From Novosphingobium fluoreni (lineage in GTDB: Bacteria; Pseudomonadota; Alphaproteobacteria; Sphingomonadales; Sphingomonadaceae), in NCBI RefSeq assembly GCF_014196615.1, contig NZ_JACIDY010000005.1, positions 205,442 through 269,441 on the forward strand: a DNA stretch of 64,000 nucleotides, written 5' to 3'. Both the position numbers and the translations under genes were made by a program. Positions 7,251 through 16,356 of this stretch are shown in pieces. How positions within the stretch are numbered: the first letter of the stretch is position 1; the number at the start of each line of letters is the position of its first letter. Below the pieces are notes generated by a model, which was given only the letters and a program-made list of their open reading frames with translations, searched no databases and was not told the DNA's origin.

Positions 7251-8624
7251 ATGCCCGCCCCTCAAGTTATCATCATTGGCCGACCCAACGTCGGCAAATC
7301 CACGCTCTTCAACCGTCTGGTGGGCAAGAAGCTGGCCCTGGTCGACGACCAGCCCGGCGTTACCCGCGATCGGCGTTTCGGCGATGCCGAACTGCTGGGT
7401 CTGAAATTCCAGATCGTGGACACCGCCGGCTGGGAGGATGAGGACGCGGAGAGCCTGCCTGGGCGGATGCGCCAGCAGACGGAAGCAGCGCTGGAAACCG
7501 CCGAAGTCGCGCTATTCGTGATGGACGCGCGCGCCGGCCTGACGCCGCTAGACGAAGAGATCGCGCGCTGGCTGCGTGGCACGAAGGTTCCGGTTATCCT
7601 GCTGGCGAACAAGGCGGAAGGCCGCGCGGGCGAGGGTGGAGTGCTGGAAGCCTACTCGCTTGGGATGGGCGATCCCGTCGCCGTCTCCGCCGAACATGGC
7701 GAGGGCATGGGAGACTTGTTCGAAGCCTTGCTGCCCCATCTGGAGCCGCTGCAGCCGGACGAGGAAGAGGAAGAGTTCGACGAGGAAGCGCTGCTGCGCG
7801 GGCCGCTGAAGCTGGCTATCGTCGGCCGTCCCAATGCCGGCAAATCCACGCTGATCAACAAGCTGCTGGGCCAGGATCGCCTGCTCACCGGGCCGGAAGC
7901 GGGCATCACCCGCGATTCCATCGCGATAGATTGGGAATGGACGCAAAAGAACGGCGAAGTGCGGCCAGTGCGGCTGATCGACACCGCCGGAATGCGCAAG
8001 AAGGCCAACGTGGTCGAGAAGCTGGAAAAGCTCTCGGTCGCCGACGCGCGCCATGCCGTTGATTTTGCCGAAGTGGTCGTGCTGCTGCTCGATGCCACGC
8101 GCGGGCTGGAGCACCAGGATCTCAAGATCGCCTCGATGGTGCTGGAGGAAGGCCGCGCGCTGATGATCGCGATCAACAAGTGGGACGTGGCCGAAGGCGC
8201 GTCCAGCTTGTTCCAAGGCATTCGCGGTGCACTGGACGAGGGGCTGGCGCAAGTTCGCGGCGTTCCTCTGCTCGCTGTGTCCGCACGGACGGGCAAGGGC
8301 CTGGATGAGATGATCCAAGCGGCCTTCGAAATTCGCGAGGCGTGGAGCCGCCGCGTGCCGACCGCGGCGTTGAACCGTTGGTTCGACGATGCGCTCACCG
8401 CCAATCCTCCGCCCGCGCCGGGGGGCAAGCGGATCAAGCTGCGCTACATCACCCAGGCCAAGACTCGTCCGCCGGGTTTCGTGCTGTTCGGTACGCGGCT
8501 CGATTCGTTGCCGGAAAGCTACAAGCGCTATCTGATCAACGGTATCCGGCGAGAGTTGGGCTTCGATGCGGTGCCCATCCGCCTGAACCTGCGCAGTCCG
8601 AAGAACCCGTTCAAGAAGGACTGA
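7251..8624 (+). CDS. der: Ribosome-associated GTPase Der (EngA)
   Basis: Der is an essential GTPase for 50S ribosome assembly. The two tandem GTPase domains are plain. Domain 1 has IIGRPNVGKSTLF, a DTAGWED switch II and NKAEG. Domain 2 (from about residue 188) has IVGRPNAGKSTLI, DTAGMRKKANV and NKWDV. The C-terminal KH-like domain ends with RSPKNPFKKD, the usual family ending. The length of 457 residues is normal. ATG at 7251 is chosen over an upstream TTG at 7212 because the family N-terminus (PQVIIIGRPNVGKS) follows directly. An acidic linker (DEEEEEFDEE) joins the two G domains. Confidence 0.97.
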   Translation: MPAPQVIIIGRPNVGKSTLFNRLVGKKLALVDDQPGVTRDRRFGDAELLGLKFQIVDTAGWEDEDAESLPGRMRQQTEAALETAEVALFVMDARAGLTPLDEEIARWLRGTKVPVILLANKAEGRAGEGGVLEAYSLGMGDPVAVSAEHGEGMGDLFEALLPHLEPLQPDEEEEEFDEEALLRGPLKLAIVGRPNAGKSTLINKLLGQDRLLTGPEAGITRDSIAIDWEWTQKNGEVRPVRLIDTAGMRKKANVVEKLEKLSVADARHAVDFAEVVVLLLDATRGLEHQDLKIASMVLEEGRALMIAINKWDVAEGASSLFQGIRGALDEGLAQVRGVPLLAVSARTGKGLDEMIQAAFEIREAWSRRVPTAALNRWFDDALTANPPPAPGGKRIKLRYITQAKTRPPGFVLFGTRLDSLPESYKRYLINGIRRELGFDAVPIRLNLRSPKNPFKKD

Positions 8625-8663
8625 TCGGTCCTTCCTCGGTGGTAAGCGCTACCTGGGTGACGA

Positions 8664-9368
8664 TCAGTCGCCGGGGTGGATATCCCGCTTGCGCTTGGCC
8701 CCCAGGTTGATCGTCAGCTGCACGCTGAGGGCATGGTCCATCTGCGCACGCGCCCCGTCCCGCCCTAGGCGGTACTGGTTGAGATAGGCGATGTCGGCAC
8801 TCGTCTTGGCTGAGATCGGCACGACGAAACCCACGAGGTTGCGCATCCGTTCGTAACCGCGCTTCTGCCCCCAGCGCGTGGCGTTGGGCAGGTAGAAGCT
8901 TTCATGGCTGACGAACAGCGCCAGTCCTTTTTTGTTCACCGGCAGATTGTATCGAACCAGCGGGCGAATCCGAAAGCCGATCTCATCGCCTTCTGGATGG
9001 AAGCGCTCATCCAGGCGGAGGCGGAACGAGAAGCGGCCATAGTTGCCCACGAGCTGCTGGCGAAAGCGATCCTCGTCGCGGTTGCGGTTGCCGTTGTAGA
9101 AGCTGACGTGGCGATATCCGAAGCCGAACTCCAGCCCCTTGGTCACCTTCTGGCCGAATAACGCGCCATACTCAGTGGTGTAAACGCCATCCATGCGATC
9201 GCTGAAACGAGTGATCTGCTCCAGCGTGACGCGTGTGTTATCGTCCAGCGGGACATGGACGTTCGCCTGCAGCCATAGCTGCTCATCTTCTTGCTGCGCA
9301 TGGGCGGGCACCGTCATGGCAAGGGCGACAAGCGACGCAGCGCCGGCGAGAAGTTCAGGAAGCCGCAT
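8664..9368 (-). CDS. DUF2490 outer-membrane beta-barrel protein
   Basis: The product has a signal peptide ending in TVPAHAQ and then a series of alternating amphipathic strands (EFGFGYRHVSFYNGN, FSFRLRLDERFH, GLALFVSHESFYLP), typical of DUF2490 beta-barrel proteins. Function is unknown; such proteins are presumed to sit in the outer membrane. ATG at 9368 gives a clean signal peptide and has an AAGG upstream; an ATG seven codons earlier (9389) is also possible. It is convergent with der and transcribed alone. Confidence 0.75.
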   Translation of the reverse strand: MRLPELLAGAASLVALAMTVPAHAQQEDEQLWLQANVHVPLDDNTRVTLEQITRFSDRMDGVYTTEYGALFGQKVTKGLEFGFGYRHVSFYNGNRNRDEDRFRQQLVGNYGRFSFRLRLDERFHPEGDEIGFRIRPLVRYNLPVNKKGLALFVSHESFYLPNATRWGQKRGYERMRNLVGFVVPISAKTSADIAYLNQYRLGRDGARAQMDHALSVQLTINLGAKRKRDIHPGD

Positions 9369-9466
9369 TACGGCGGCGGCCTTAGGCATGAAATGCCAGG
9401 ATGGCTAGAACTTCGTCACCAAGCAGTCACAAAGCAGACAATGTCGTCGCGCGCTGGTGTTTAGGC

Positions 9467-10555
9467 TTATTCCGCTGTGTCGCCGACAGTAGCGGCGGCA
9501 CGCTGTTCGATCGCCATGTTCCATACCGCGATGAATAGCGCGGCGATCACCGGGCCGACGATGAAGCCGGTCAACCCGAATAGTTCCAGTCCTGAAAGCG
9601 TTGCGATCAGCACTACGAAGTCAGGCATGCGCGTATCACGTCCCACCAGGATCGGGCGCAGCAGGTTGTCCACCAGCCCGATGATGAACACCCCGCAAAA
9701 GATCATGATCGCGCCTTTGACGTAAGCGCCGGTCACAAGAAGGTAGATCGCCACGGGCACCCAGATGATGCCGGTTCCAACAGCAGGAAGCAGCGACAGG
9801 AAGCCCATCAGCGTGCCCCACAGCAGTGCGCCTTCGATGCCCAGCAGCCAGAAGATCACGCCGCCCAGCAGGCCTTGCACCACCGCGACCACCACCGTGC
9901 CCTTCATCGTGGCACGCACCACCACGACAAAGTGGTCGATCAGCCGGTCGCGCGTATCGGACCGCAAAGGCAGGGCGGTGCGGACCATGTTGCCATAGCG
10001 GCGGCCATCCTTCAGCAGGAAGAACGTCAGGTACAGCATCACGCCCAGCGCGGCGAGGAAGCTGAGCGCACCTTGGCCCACGACCAACGCGCGTGACGCG
10101 ATATCCTGCAGCCCGCTGGCCACACCGCTGCCCAGCATGCGTCGTACCGATTCGAAGTCACTCAAACCCTGGCGATCGATGAAGCGCCGGATGCCGGAGG
10201 GCAGGGCATTGCGCAGCTGGCTGAGCATGCCGGGGATGTCGATCTGGCCGCTGCGAATGCGATCGTACAGGGTCGCCGCTTCCTGAACCAGGCTGGAGCC
10301 GAGGAGGAGCGCGGGCATCACGATCAGGGCCAGGATCATCAGCAGCACCAGCGCCGCGGCCAGCCCTTTGCGTCCGCCCATCCGCTCGGCAAGCCGCTGG
10401 GTGGCGGGCTCGAACAGGATCGCGGCCACCAGTCCCCACAGGATCGCGCCGAAGTAGGAGGAGATCAACCAGCCGAACAGCAGGGTGACGATGAGGACGA
10501 CGACGAGGAACGTGCCGTCCTCAAACCGGAAGCTGCGGGTCTCGCCGTCTTTCAT
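9467..10555 (-). CDS. AI-2E family (PerM/YdiK-like) transporter
   Basis: The 362-residue integral membrane protein has about eight hydrophobic helices. A paired start (FLVVVLIVTLLFGWLISSYF) and the late conserved block LVDNLLRPILVGRDTRMPDF with GPVIAALF are hallmarks of the AI-2E/PerM family. Members export autoinducer 2 or other solutes, some as Na+/H+ antiporters, so the substrate is unknown. ATG at 10555 is chosen because AAGGA lies six bases before it and the first helix follows; the upstream extension of the open frame is not coding-like. It is divergent from the S9 peptidase gene with about 190 bases between. Confidence 0.85.
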   Translation of the reverse strand: MKDGETRSFRFEDGTFLVVVLIVTLLFGWLISSYFGAILWGLVAAILFEPATQRLAERMGGRKGLAAALVLLMILALIVMPALLLGSSLVQEAATLYDRIRSGQIDIPGMLSQLRNALPSGIRRFIDRQGLSDFESVRRMLGSGVASGLQDIASRALVVGQGALSFLAALGVMLYLTFFLLKDGRRYGNMVRTALPLRSDTRDRLIDHFVVVVRATMKGTVVVAVVQGLLGGVIFWLLGIEGALLWGTLMGFLSLLPAVGTGIIWVPVAIYLLVTGAYVKGAIMIFCGVFIIGLVDNLLRPILVGRDTRMPDFVVLIATLSGLELFGLTGFIVGPVIAALFIAVWNMAIEQRAAATVGDTAE

Positions 10556-10745
10556 GCATGGTCCTTGTGGCGTGTGCCGGGAGGAGGGAAGCGCAGCATC
10601 CGGGTTAGGGTTCCCGCGGCTCCTGTCCAGCGCTATCGATTCAGTTCCGGTAGGCGAGCGGTGGAAAGACCCGGAATCACGGCACTGGATTTTGTGTGGG
10701 GGGCGCTGCACGCTGCATACCGCCCCTTGCGATCGGAGATCAGAT

Positions 10746-12824
10746 TTGCGCCGTTCCTCCTCCCTACTGGCGGCCAGCGCCGCGCTTTGCCTGGTCCTGC
10801 CGCTCACTCCGGCCCTGGCGCAGGGTGACGCTTCGCAAGGTGCCGAGGCTTCGCAGCCCGCTGCTGGGCCGGATCGTCGGTTCTCGGGCAAGGATCTGTT
10901 CGGGCTGGCGGGCGCGACGAACCCGCAGATCAGCCCCGATGGCGCGCGCGTGGCCTATGTTCGGATGACGGCGGATATCATGACCGACGCCGAAGTGCCG
11001 ACGATCTGGCTGGTGGACATCGCCAGCGGCCGACAGACGCCGCTTGTCACCGGCAAGGGCGCACACACACAGCCGCGATGGTCCCCCGATGGCAAGCGGC
11101 TGGCCTATGTCTCTTCGGACGGGGATGGTCCGGCGCAATTGTACGTCATGTGGATCGACACGCAGCGCACGGCCAAGGTCACCGGGCTGCCCGAAAGCCC
11201 CGGCAGCATCGCCTGGTCCCCCGATGGCCGATCGATCGCCTACACCATGCGCGTTCCGGGCGAGGCGATGAAGCTAGGCGCCCCACCGGAAAAGCCGGAA
11301 GGTGCGAAGTGGGCCGACGGGCTGGAGGTGATCGATCGGGTTTCCTATCGGGAGGACGGCGGCGGATACATCAAACCGGGCTTCACCCATATTTTCGTAG
11401 TGCCATCCGAAGGCGGAGCGGCGCGACAGGTTACGTTCGGCAATTTCGATGATGGCGGGCCGCTGTCCTGGAGTCCGGATGGGCGCAGGATCGTCTTTTC
11501 CGCCAATCGGCACCCAGAATGGCAAAAGGACATCAACAACTCCGAAATCTACGCAGCAGACGTCAGCAGCGGCGCGAACACCGCGCTGACGACGCGCAAC
11601 GGGCCTGACAACGGCGCGAGGCTATCGCCCGATGGCCAGCGTATCGCCTATCTGGGCTTTGATGACGTCAACCGCAGTTACGAGAATACCGAGCTCTACG
11701 TCATGAACGCGGACGGCAGCGGCGCGCGTTCGCTGACGGCAGGGCTGGATCAGTCGATCGACAGCGTGGAGTGGGCGGGCAATTCACAACTGTTCGTATC
11801 CTACGACGATCATGGCCGAAAGCGCGTGGCCCGCGTCGGCCTGGATGGATCGGTGCGGATGGTGGCGGATGGGCTGAGCCCGGGCTCTCACTACGACCGG
11901 CCTTACACCGGCGGTGATTTCAGCGTCTCGAGCGGCGGCAAGGTGGCCTACACGGCGGGCGGCACCGACGCTCCGGCGGACTTGTGGGTGGACGGCAAGC
12001 GGCTGACCAATCTCAACGCCGGTTGGCTGGCCGCCAAGGCGGTCGCGCCGGTCCGCAAGCTGGCGGTCACCGCTCCCGATGGCCGCGCGATCGATGCCTG
12101 GTTGGTGACGCCGCCGGGGCTTGCGCCCGGCCAGCGCGCGCCTTTGATCCTGGAAATTCATGGCGGGCCCAACACCGCCTATGGTCCGACGTTCTCCACG
12201 GACGCCCAGCTCTATGCCGCGCATGGCTATGCCGTGCTTTATACCAATCCGCGCGGCAGCACGTCGTACGGCGAAGCTTTCGCCAACCTGATCGATCGGG
12301 CCTATCCCGGCACCGACTATGATGATCTGATGGCCTCAGTGGATGCAGCGATCGCGGACGGCGTGGCCGATCCCAACAACCTGTTCGTCACCGGAGGGTC
12401 GGGCGGCGGTGTCCTGACGGCATGGATCGTCGGCAAGACCGATCGCTTCAAGGCCGCAGCCTCGCAAAAGCCGGTGATCAACTGGATCAGTGAGGCGCTG
12501 ACGATGGATGCAACGCCGTTCACGTCGCGCTACTGGTTCGACAAGAAGCCATGGGAAGATCCGATGAGCTACTGGAAGCGTTCGCCGCTCAGCCTCGTCG
12601 GCAACGTCAAGACGCCGACGCTGGTGGTCGTGGGCTCGGAAGACTATCGCACGCCGGTCAGCGAGGCGGAGCAATATTATGCCGCGCTGCAGATACAGGG
12701 TGTGCCCACCGCGCTGGTCAAGGTGCCGGGCGCCAGCCACGGCGGGCTGACCGCGCGGCCTTCGCAATCGGCGGCGAAGGCATCGGCGATCCTGGCCTGG
12801 TTCGACAAGTATCGCGTGAAGTGA
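10746..12824 (+). CDS. Secreted S9-family (prolyl oligopeptidase-type) serine peptidase
   Basis: The product is about 692 residues with a signal peptide (LAASAALCLVLPLTPALAQ). A seven-bladed TolB-like beta-propeller follows, with repeated SPDG motifs (ISPDGARVAYV, WSPDGKRLAYV, WSPDGRSIAYT), and then the alpha/beta-hydrolase domain. The nucleophile is Ser 552 in TGGSGGG, the acid Asp 633 in GSEDYRTPV and the base His 665 in PGASHGG. This is the acylaminoacyl-peptidase or dipeptidyl-peptidase type, acting in the periplasm. The TTG at 10746 is preferred because it starts the signal peptide and has GGAG seven bases before; the longer frame overlaps the divergent gene. A strong terminator follows. 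Confidence 0.93.
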   Translation: MRRSSSLLAASAALCLVLPLTPALAQGDASQGAEASQPAAGPDRRFSGKDLFGLAGATNPQISPDGARVAYVRMTADIMTDAEVPTIWLVDIASGRQTPLVTGKGAHTQPRWSPDGKRLAYVSSDGDGPAQLYVMWIDTQRTAKVTGLPESPGSIAWSPDGRSIAYTMRVPGEAMKLGAPPEKPEGAKWADGLEVIDRVSYREDGGGYIKPGFTHIFVVPSEGGAARQVTFGNFDDGGPLSWSPDGRRIVFSANRHPEWQKDINNSEIYAADVSSGANTALTTRNGPDNGARLSPDGQRIAYLGFDDVNRSYENTELYVMNADGSGARSLTAGLDQSIDSVEWAGNSQLFVSYDDHGRKRVARVGLDGSVRMVADGLSPGSHYDRPYTGGDFSVSSGGKVAYTAGGTDAPADLWVDGKRLTNLNAGWLAAKAVAPVRKLAVTAPDGRAIDAWLVTPPGLAPGQRAPLILEIHGGPNTAYGPTFSTDAQLYAAHGYAVLYTNPRGSTSYGEAFANLIDRAYPGTDYDDLMASVDAAIADGVADPNNLFVTGGSGGGVLTAWIVGKTDRFKAAASQKPVINWISEALTMDATPFTSRYWFDKKPWEDPMSYWKRSPLSLVGNVKTPTLVVVGSEDYRTPVSEAEQYYAALQIQGVPTALVKVPGASHGGLTARPSQSAAKASAILAWFDKYRVK

Positions 12825-12833
12825 ATGCAAGAC

Positions 12834-12866
12834 GGCCTCGGAGCCGAAACTCCGAGGCCCTTTTCT
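12834..12866 (+). terminator. Rho-independent terminator after the S9 peptidase gene
   Basis: A perfect 10-bp stem, GGCCTCGGAG (12834-12843) paired with CTCCGAGGCC (12850-12859), encloses the loop CCGAAA and is followed by CTTTTCTGTTT. It lies ten bases after the peptidase stop. The bacterioferritin gene converges from the other side, but that strand has no clear T-tract. Confidence 0.9.
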
Positions 12867-12885
12867 GTTTCGCGAAGCCGAAAGA

Positions 12886-13386
12886 TCAGGCCCCGGTCGA
12901 AGGCTCGTTCTCATTCGCAGCGCGGCTATTGAGCTGGATGTAATTGGGCATCCCCATCAGCTCGATCAGGTCGAACTGCTTCTCCAGGAAGTCCACATGC
13001 TCTTCCTCGTTTTCGAGGATGCGCTCAAAGATTTCGCGGCTGATGTAGTCGCGCACCGCTTCACAATGCGCGATCGCTTCGCGGAGCAGCGGAATGGCAT
13101 CGTTCTCAAGCGCAAGATCGGCTTCGAGGACTTCTTTCACGCCTTCGCCCACGCGCAACTTACCCAGCGCCTGGAAGTTGGGAAGGCCATCGAGGAACAG
13201 GATGCGCTCGGACAGCATGTCCGCGTGCTTCATTTCATCGATCGACTCGTGCCGCTCGTATTCGGCCAACTTGTGGACGCCCCAGTGGTCCAGCATGCGA
13301 TAGTGCAGCCAGTACTGGTTGATGGCGGTCAGCTCGTTCAGCAACGCCTTGTTGAGAAAATCGATGACCTGGCGGTCGCCCTTCAT
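12886..13386 (-). CDS. bfr: Bacterioferritin
   Basis: This 166-residue haem-containing ferritin oxidises and stores iron as a 24-subunit shell in the cytoplasm. All four helices of the family are present. Ferroxidase ligands appear in LLNELTAINQYW, the EMKHADM segment (whose first Met is the haem ligand), EAIAHCEAVRDY and LENEEEHVDFLE. The length is slightly above the usual 155-160 because of a polar tail. AGGAG lies just upstream of the ATG. It follows the bfd gene by 75 bases on the same strand, so the two are likely one operon for iron storage and release. Confidence 0.97.
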   Translation of the reverse strand: MKGDRQVIDFLNKALLNELTAINQYWLHYRMLDHWGVHKLAEYERHESIDEMKHADMLSERILFLDGLPNFQALGKLRVGEGVKEVLEADLALENDAIPLLREAIAHCEAVRDYISREIFERILENEEEHVDFLEKQFDLIELMGMPNYIQLNSRAANENEPSTGA

Positions 13387-13461
13387 GGCACAAACTCCTA
13401 TCGCTCCACAAAGCTCTTAGCTTCGCAGAGTGCATCAAACAACCGGCAGAGGGTATTTTTG

Positions 13462-13686
13462 TCAGGCGGCGCTTAGCTGGTACGCGTTCTCCTTGGCGGG
13501 GATTACCAGCGGCAGGGTAGATCCCAATCGTTCTTCTGAAATGATGTCTTCCGCTTCGTCCACGCATTGGCGGCACTGGGGCGGACGGCCGAGCTTCGCG
13601 TAAAGTTCGTCTGCGCCGCCACGGCAGGTGCGCGCCAGATGGCGCAGCTCACATTCCCGGATGGCATTGCAGATGCAGACGTACAT
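13462..13686 (-). CDS. bfd: Bacterioferritin-associated ferredoxin (Bfd)
   Basis: This 74-residue [2Fe-2S] protein releases iron from bacterioferritin by reducing it. The cluster cysteines are visible as CIC at the N-terminus (YVCICNAI) and CRQC near residue 40 (RPPQCRQCVDEA), the family spacing. The ATG has AGAGGAA upstream. It lies first in the bfd-bfr pair, downstream of a promoter with a Fur-like box, which fits the known expression of Bfd under iron starvation. Confidence 0.95.
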   Translation of the reverse strand: MYVCICNAIRECELRHLARTCRGGADELYAKLGRPPQCRQCVDEAEDIISEERLGSTLPLVIPAKENAYQLSAA

Positions 13687-13706
13687 GCGCGTTCCTCTCG
13701 AATCGC

Positions 13707-13734
13707 ACTATACGTGTATGCGAATGGATCGCAA
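13707..13734 (-). promoter_or_regulatory. Candidate promoter of bfd-bfr
   Basis: Reading the minus strand, a TTGCGA (-35, 13729-13734) and TATAGT (-10, 13707-13712) are separated by 16 bases, with the bfd start about 20 bases further. A Fur-like inverted repeat overlaps the -35 and spacer, the position where a repressor would block polymerase. Confidence 0.55.
13719..13733. promoter_or_regulatory. Fur-like operator upstream of bfd
   Basis: The sequence TGCGAATGGATCGCA contains inverted arms TGCGA and TCGCA separated by five bases. It resembles the Fur-box style of alphaproteobacteria. It overlaps the -35 element of the proposed bfd promoter. Binding by Fur itself is an inference; a related iron regulator could also bind. 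Confidence 0.5.
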
Positions 13735-13741
13735 TAGCATT

Positions 13742-14953
13742 TTAATTGCGATTGCGTTGCAACCGCCTTTCGGTCAGCGAACGCCACAGCCACTCCAGCG
13801 GACCGCGCCGCCAATGCTTCAGCCATAGAGGGCTGAGGATCAGCATCAAAGCCCAGCCCAAGGCGACGAAACCCCATTGCGCCAGCGGCCCTACACGTCC
13901 GAACAGGCCAAGCCCCCAGCCGTAGAACACGCCGGTCATGACCAGGCTGGTGCCTAGATAATTGCTGAACGCCATCTGCCCCGCTGCGCCCAGCCTGCGG
14001 CCGGCCCCGGTTGTGCCGAGCCAGGGCGTCGCCAGCACCAGCAGGGCGGCATAGCCCAGCGCCGTCAGCAGATGCGGCAGGGCCAGGCCGTAGCGAACGG
14101 CGGCGTCCATCGCGATCACCGGGAAGTGTCGCGGCCAGAGCCAGTCCAGCGCCATCAGCGTGGCGCCTAGCCCCGCCAGTGTGCCACCCACCGCGATCGC
14201 CAGCATCACGCGAAGGGACCAGGCCCCGGCAAAAAACCCGGTGCGCTGCAGGGCCATGCCGATCGCCATCAGCGGCACGTATTCGCCAAATCCATCGCGG
14301 ACGCCGTGGATCAGCCAAAGCGGGTGCTCATGCAGTTTGGTCGCCGCGATTTGCACGAAGCCACCGGCGTATTGCCCCAGCTCCCGCCCGATCATCATGT
14401 CCACGTAGGTGTAGTAGCGGCCCACGGCCTGGGCTTGCATGGGTGCGGCCACACCTATCCGCTCCGCTTCTTCCGCGTTCACCATCGGCAGGTTGGCGAC
14501 CAGTCCGGCGACATGCAGGGCCATGAAAAGGGTGAGAGCTGCGGCGACAAGCAGCCTGAGCGGCAGCCGATGCAGCAGCAGGACGATAAATCCGCAAGCG
14601 GCGTAGGCGAACAGAATGTCGCCCCACCACAGCAAGGCGTAATGCAGCGCGCCGAACAGCAGCAGCCAGGCGAGCCGACGGGCTTGCAGCAAGTCCGCAT
14701 CCCGACCGGCCGCCTCTGCCCGGTCGATAAAGAGCGCCATGCTTGCTCCGAACAGCATGGCGAACAGCGCGCGCATCTTGCCTTCGAACAGGACAAACCC
14801 GATCGCATAGGCGGTTTCGCCCCAGATCCCGGCCGGATGCGGAAGGTTGGGCGTCAATGCGCCGATCGATGGCCCGGCGAACCCGGCGATGTTGATCGCC
14901 AGGATGCCGAGGACCGCGACGCCGCGGATGATGTCGAGCGAGGCGACGCGCAT
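13742..14953 (-). CDS. DUF418 domain-containing membrane protein
   Basis: The roughly 403-residue polytopic membrane protein starts with the typical DUF418 N-terminus RVASLDIIRGVAVLGI. It has about ten hydrophobic helices and a conserved C-terminal block (GQMAFSNYLGTSLVMTGVF followed by WLKHWRRGPLEWLWRSLT). Relatives such as YeiB are of unknown function; they resemble the acyltransferase-3 membrane fold. ATG at 14953 is selected since the family N-terminus follows directly. It begins 22 bases after the stop of the SPOR/Sel1 gene on the same strand, suggesting cotranscription. Confidence 0.88.
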   Translation of the reverse strand: MRVASLDIIRGVAVLGILAINIAGFAGPSIGALTPNLPHPAGIWGETAYAIGFVLFEGKMRALFAMLFGASMALFIDRAEAAGRDADLLQARRLAWLLLFGALHYALLWWGDILFAYAACGFIVLLLHRLPLRLLVAAALTLFMALHVAGLVANLPMVNAEEAERIGVAAPMQAQAVGRYYTYVDMMIGRELGQYAGGFVQIAATKLHEHPLWLIHGVRDGFGEYVPLMAIGMALQRTGFFAGAWSLRVMLAIAVGGTLAGLGATLMALDWLWPRHFPVIAMDAAVRYGLALPHLLTALGYAALLVLATPWLGTTGAGRRLGAAGQMAFSNYLGTSLVMTGVFYGWGLGLFGRVGPLAQWGFVALGWALMLILSPLWLKHWRRGPLEWLWRSLTERRLQRNRN

Positions 14954-14975
14954 GGGTCGCCCAGCCTTAGCCGCC

Positions 14976-16082
14976 TCAGTCGCGCGTGGCGAGGCAGGTG
15001 AACCCGGCTGTCCGCAAGCGCGCGCACGCGGCGGTGGCATCGGCCTGGCTGGCAAAGCCGCCGGCCTGCAGCTTGGTCAGCTTGCCTGCGGGGGCGAGGA
15101 TCTTGGCATGTCCCGTCAGCTCGGGCCGGCCCTTGACCCGGCTCCACAGTGCGTCCGCATTGCCGGCAACGCCGAACGCGCCCAGCTGAAGACGCCAGCC
15201 CCCTGACGCGGTGGGCACAGGCGCAGGTTTGGAAGGGGGCTGCACGGTGCTGACTGCGGGGCGTACCGATTGCACCGGCTTGGGCTTGGCTGGGCTGGTG
15301 GTGGTATTGGTAAAGTCCGCCCCTGCGCTTCGTCGGGACGGGGTGGCCGCGACACGCTCCGCGTCGCTAACGGCACGTTCGACGGTGGCGAGGGCCGGGC
15401 CTCTGCTCGTCTTGCCGACGGGGGCTGTCCCATCGTCGCCGATCGTATTTCCGGAAGGGCCAGACAGATCAAGCGCCGCCAACTGCCGCGCGCGGGTTGC
15501 CTCGGCCTCCTGCGCGATCTGTGCCGCCACCGAGACCGACTTTTGCCGATCCGCCATCGGCACGTGCTGGTCCATCTGGCGCAGTGCGCTGGTCGCTTGA
15601 GGCAGACCGGCCTGCTGGGCCAGCGTCAGATAGGCATAAGCGCGCACCCAGTCCTTGGGCGCACCATCTCCGTTGAACAGCGCCAGGCCCTGAATGTATT
15701 GTGCTCGCGCGTCTCCGCGCGCGGCGGCACTGCGGATATAGGGCATCGCCTTCTGCCGCTCGCCTCGCTGGAACAGCAGCAGGCCGTAGTTATCGGCCGC
15801 CTGCAAATGCCCTTTCGCCGCTGCCTGCCCGAAGAGCGCCTCCGCGCGCGCTGGATCGCGCGGAACGCCGCGACCAAGGCGATAGGCCTGAGCCAGGTTG
15901 AATTGCGCATCGGGATCTCCGGCGTCAGCCGCCGCCTGCCACTCACGCACGGCGGCCGGGAAATCACCGTTCCCCCAGGCGTCCACGCCCGCCTTAACAT
16001 CGGCCAGGGCCGGGACGGCAAGGCCGCACAGCACGATCATCGTCGCCAGCGTGGCTGAATTGCCCCATCGAACCGCCATCAT
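14976..16082 (-). CDS. Sel1-repeat and SPOR-domain envelope protein
   Basis: The product has a signal peptide (IVLCGLAVPALA) and Sel1-like/TPR repeats between about residues 30 and 160 (DPDAQFNLAQAYRLGRGVP, DARAQYIQGLALFNGDGAP). A Pro/Ser-rich linker leads to a C-terminal SPOR domain (about 290-368: WRLQLGAFGVAGNADALW...). SPOR domains bind denuded peptidoglycan at division sites, while Sel1 repeats bind proteins. ATG at 16082 is used since it precedes the signal peptide and has AGAAGG upstream; a TTG start 12 codons earlier is possible. It is divergent from another SPOR protein. Confidence 0.88.
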   Translation of the reverse strand: MMAVRWGNSATLATMIVLCGLAVPALADVKAGVDAWGNGDFPAAVREWQAAADAGDPDAQFNLAQAYRLGRGVPRDPARAEALFGQAAAKGHLQAADNYGLLLFQRGERQKAMPYIRSAAARGDARAQYIQGLALFNGDGAPKDWVRAYAYLTLAQQAGLPQATSALRQMDQHVPMADRQKSVSVAAQIAQEAEATRARQLAALDLSGPSGNTIGDDGTAPVGKTSRGPALATVERAVSDAERVAATPSRRSAGADFTNTTTSPAKPKPVQSVRPAVSTVQPPSKPAPVPTASGGWRLQLGAFGVAGNADALWSRVKGRPELTGHAKILAPAGKLTKLQAGGFASQADATAACARLRTAGFTCLATRD

Positions 16083-16356
16083 CGCAGACCGTATCCTTCT
16101 ACGCGGCCTATCGTGCAAAGGCCGCTCCTATCGGACGCTGGACTGCGCGCCGCACCGTCCAATCGCCGTTAAGTGACATAGTGAAGAACCGCTTAGCAAA
16201 GCCTTTATGCGGGTATCCCCGTAATCACCCCGTCCTTGCGCGGTGCACTTAACCTTAAATTAGGGGTGATCTGCGATTTCCTGTGTCGTGGAAGATGAAG
16301 CGAGGGCGCGTTCGCCGTCCGTTTCGTCAGGGAATCAATCAGGGGAATCCGTCACG

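Noticed and set aside
8619..8669. Nine-base inverted repeat GACTGATCG/CGATCAGTC between der and the DUF2490 gene
   Set aside because: Arms are 33 bases apart and overlap both gene ends; no T-run, likely chance or weak terminator.
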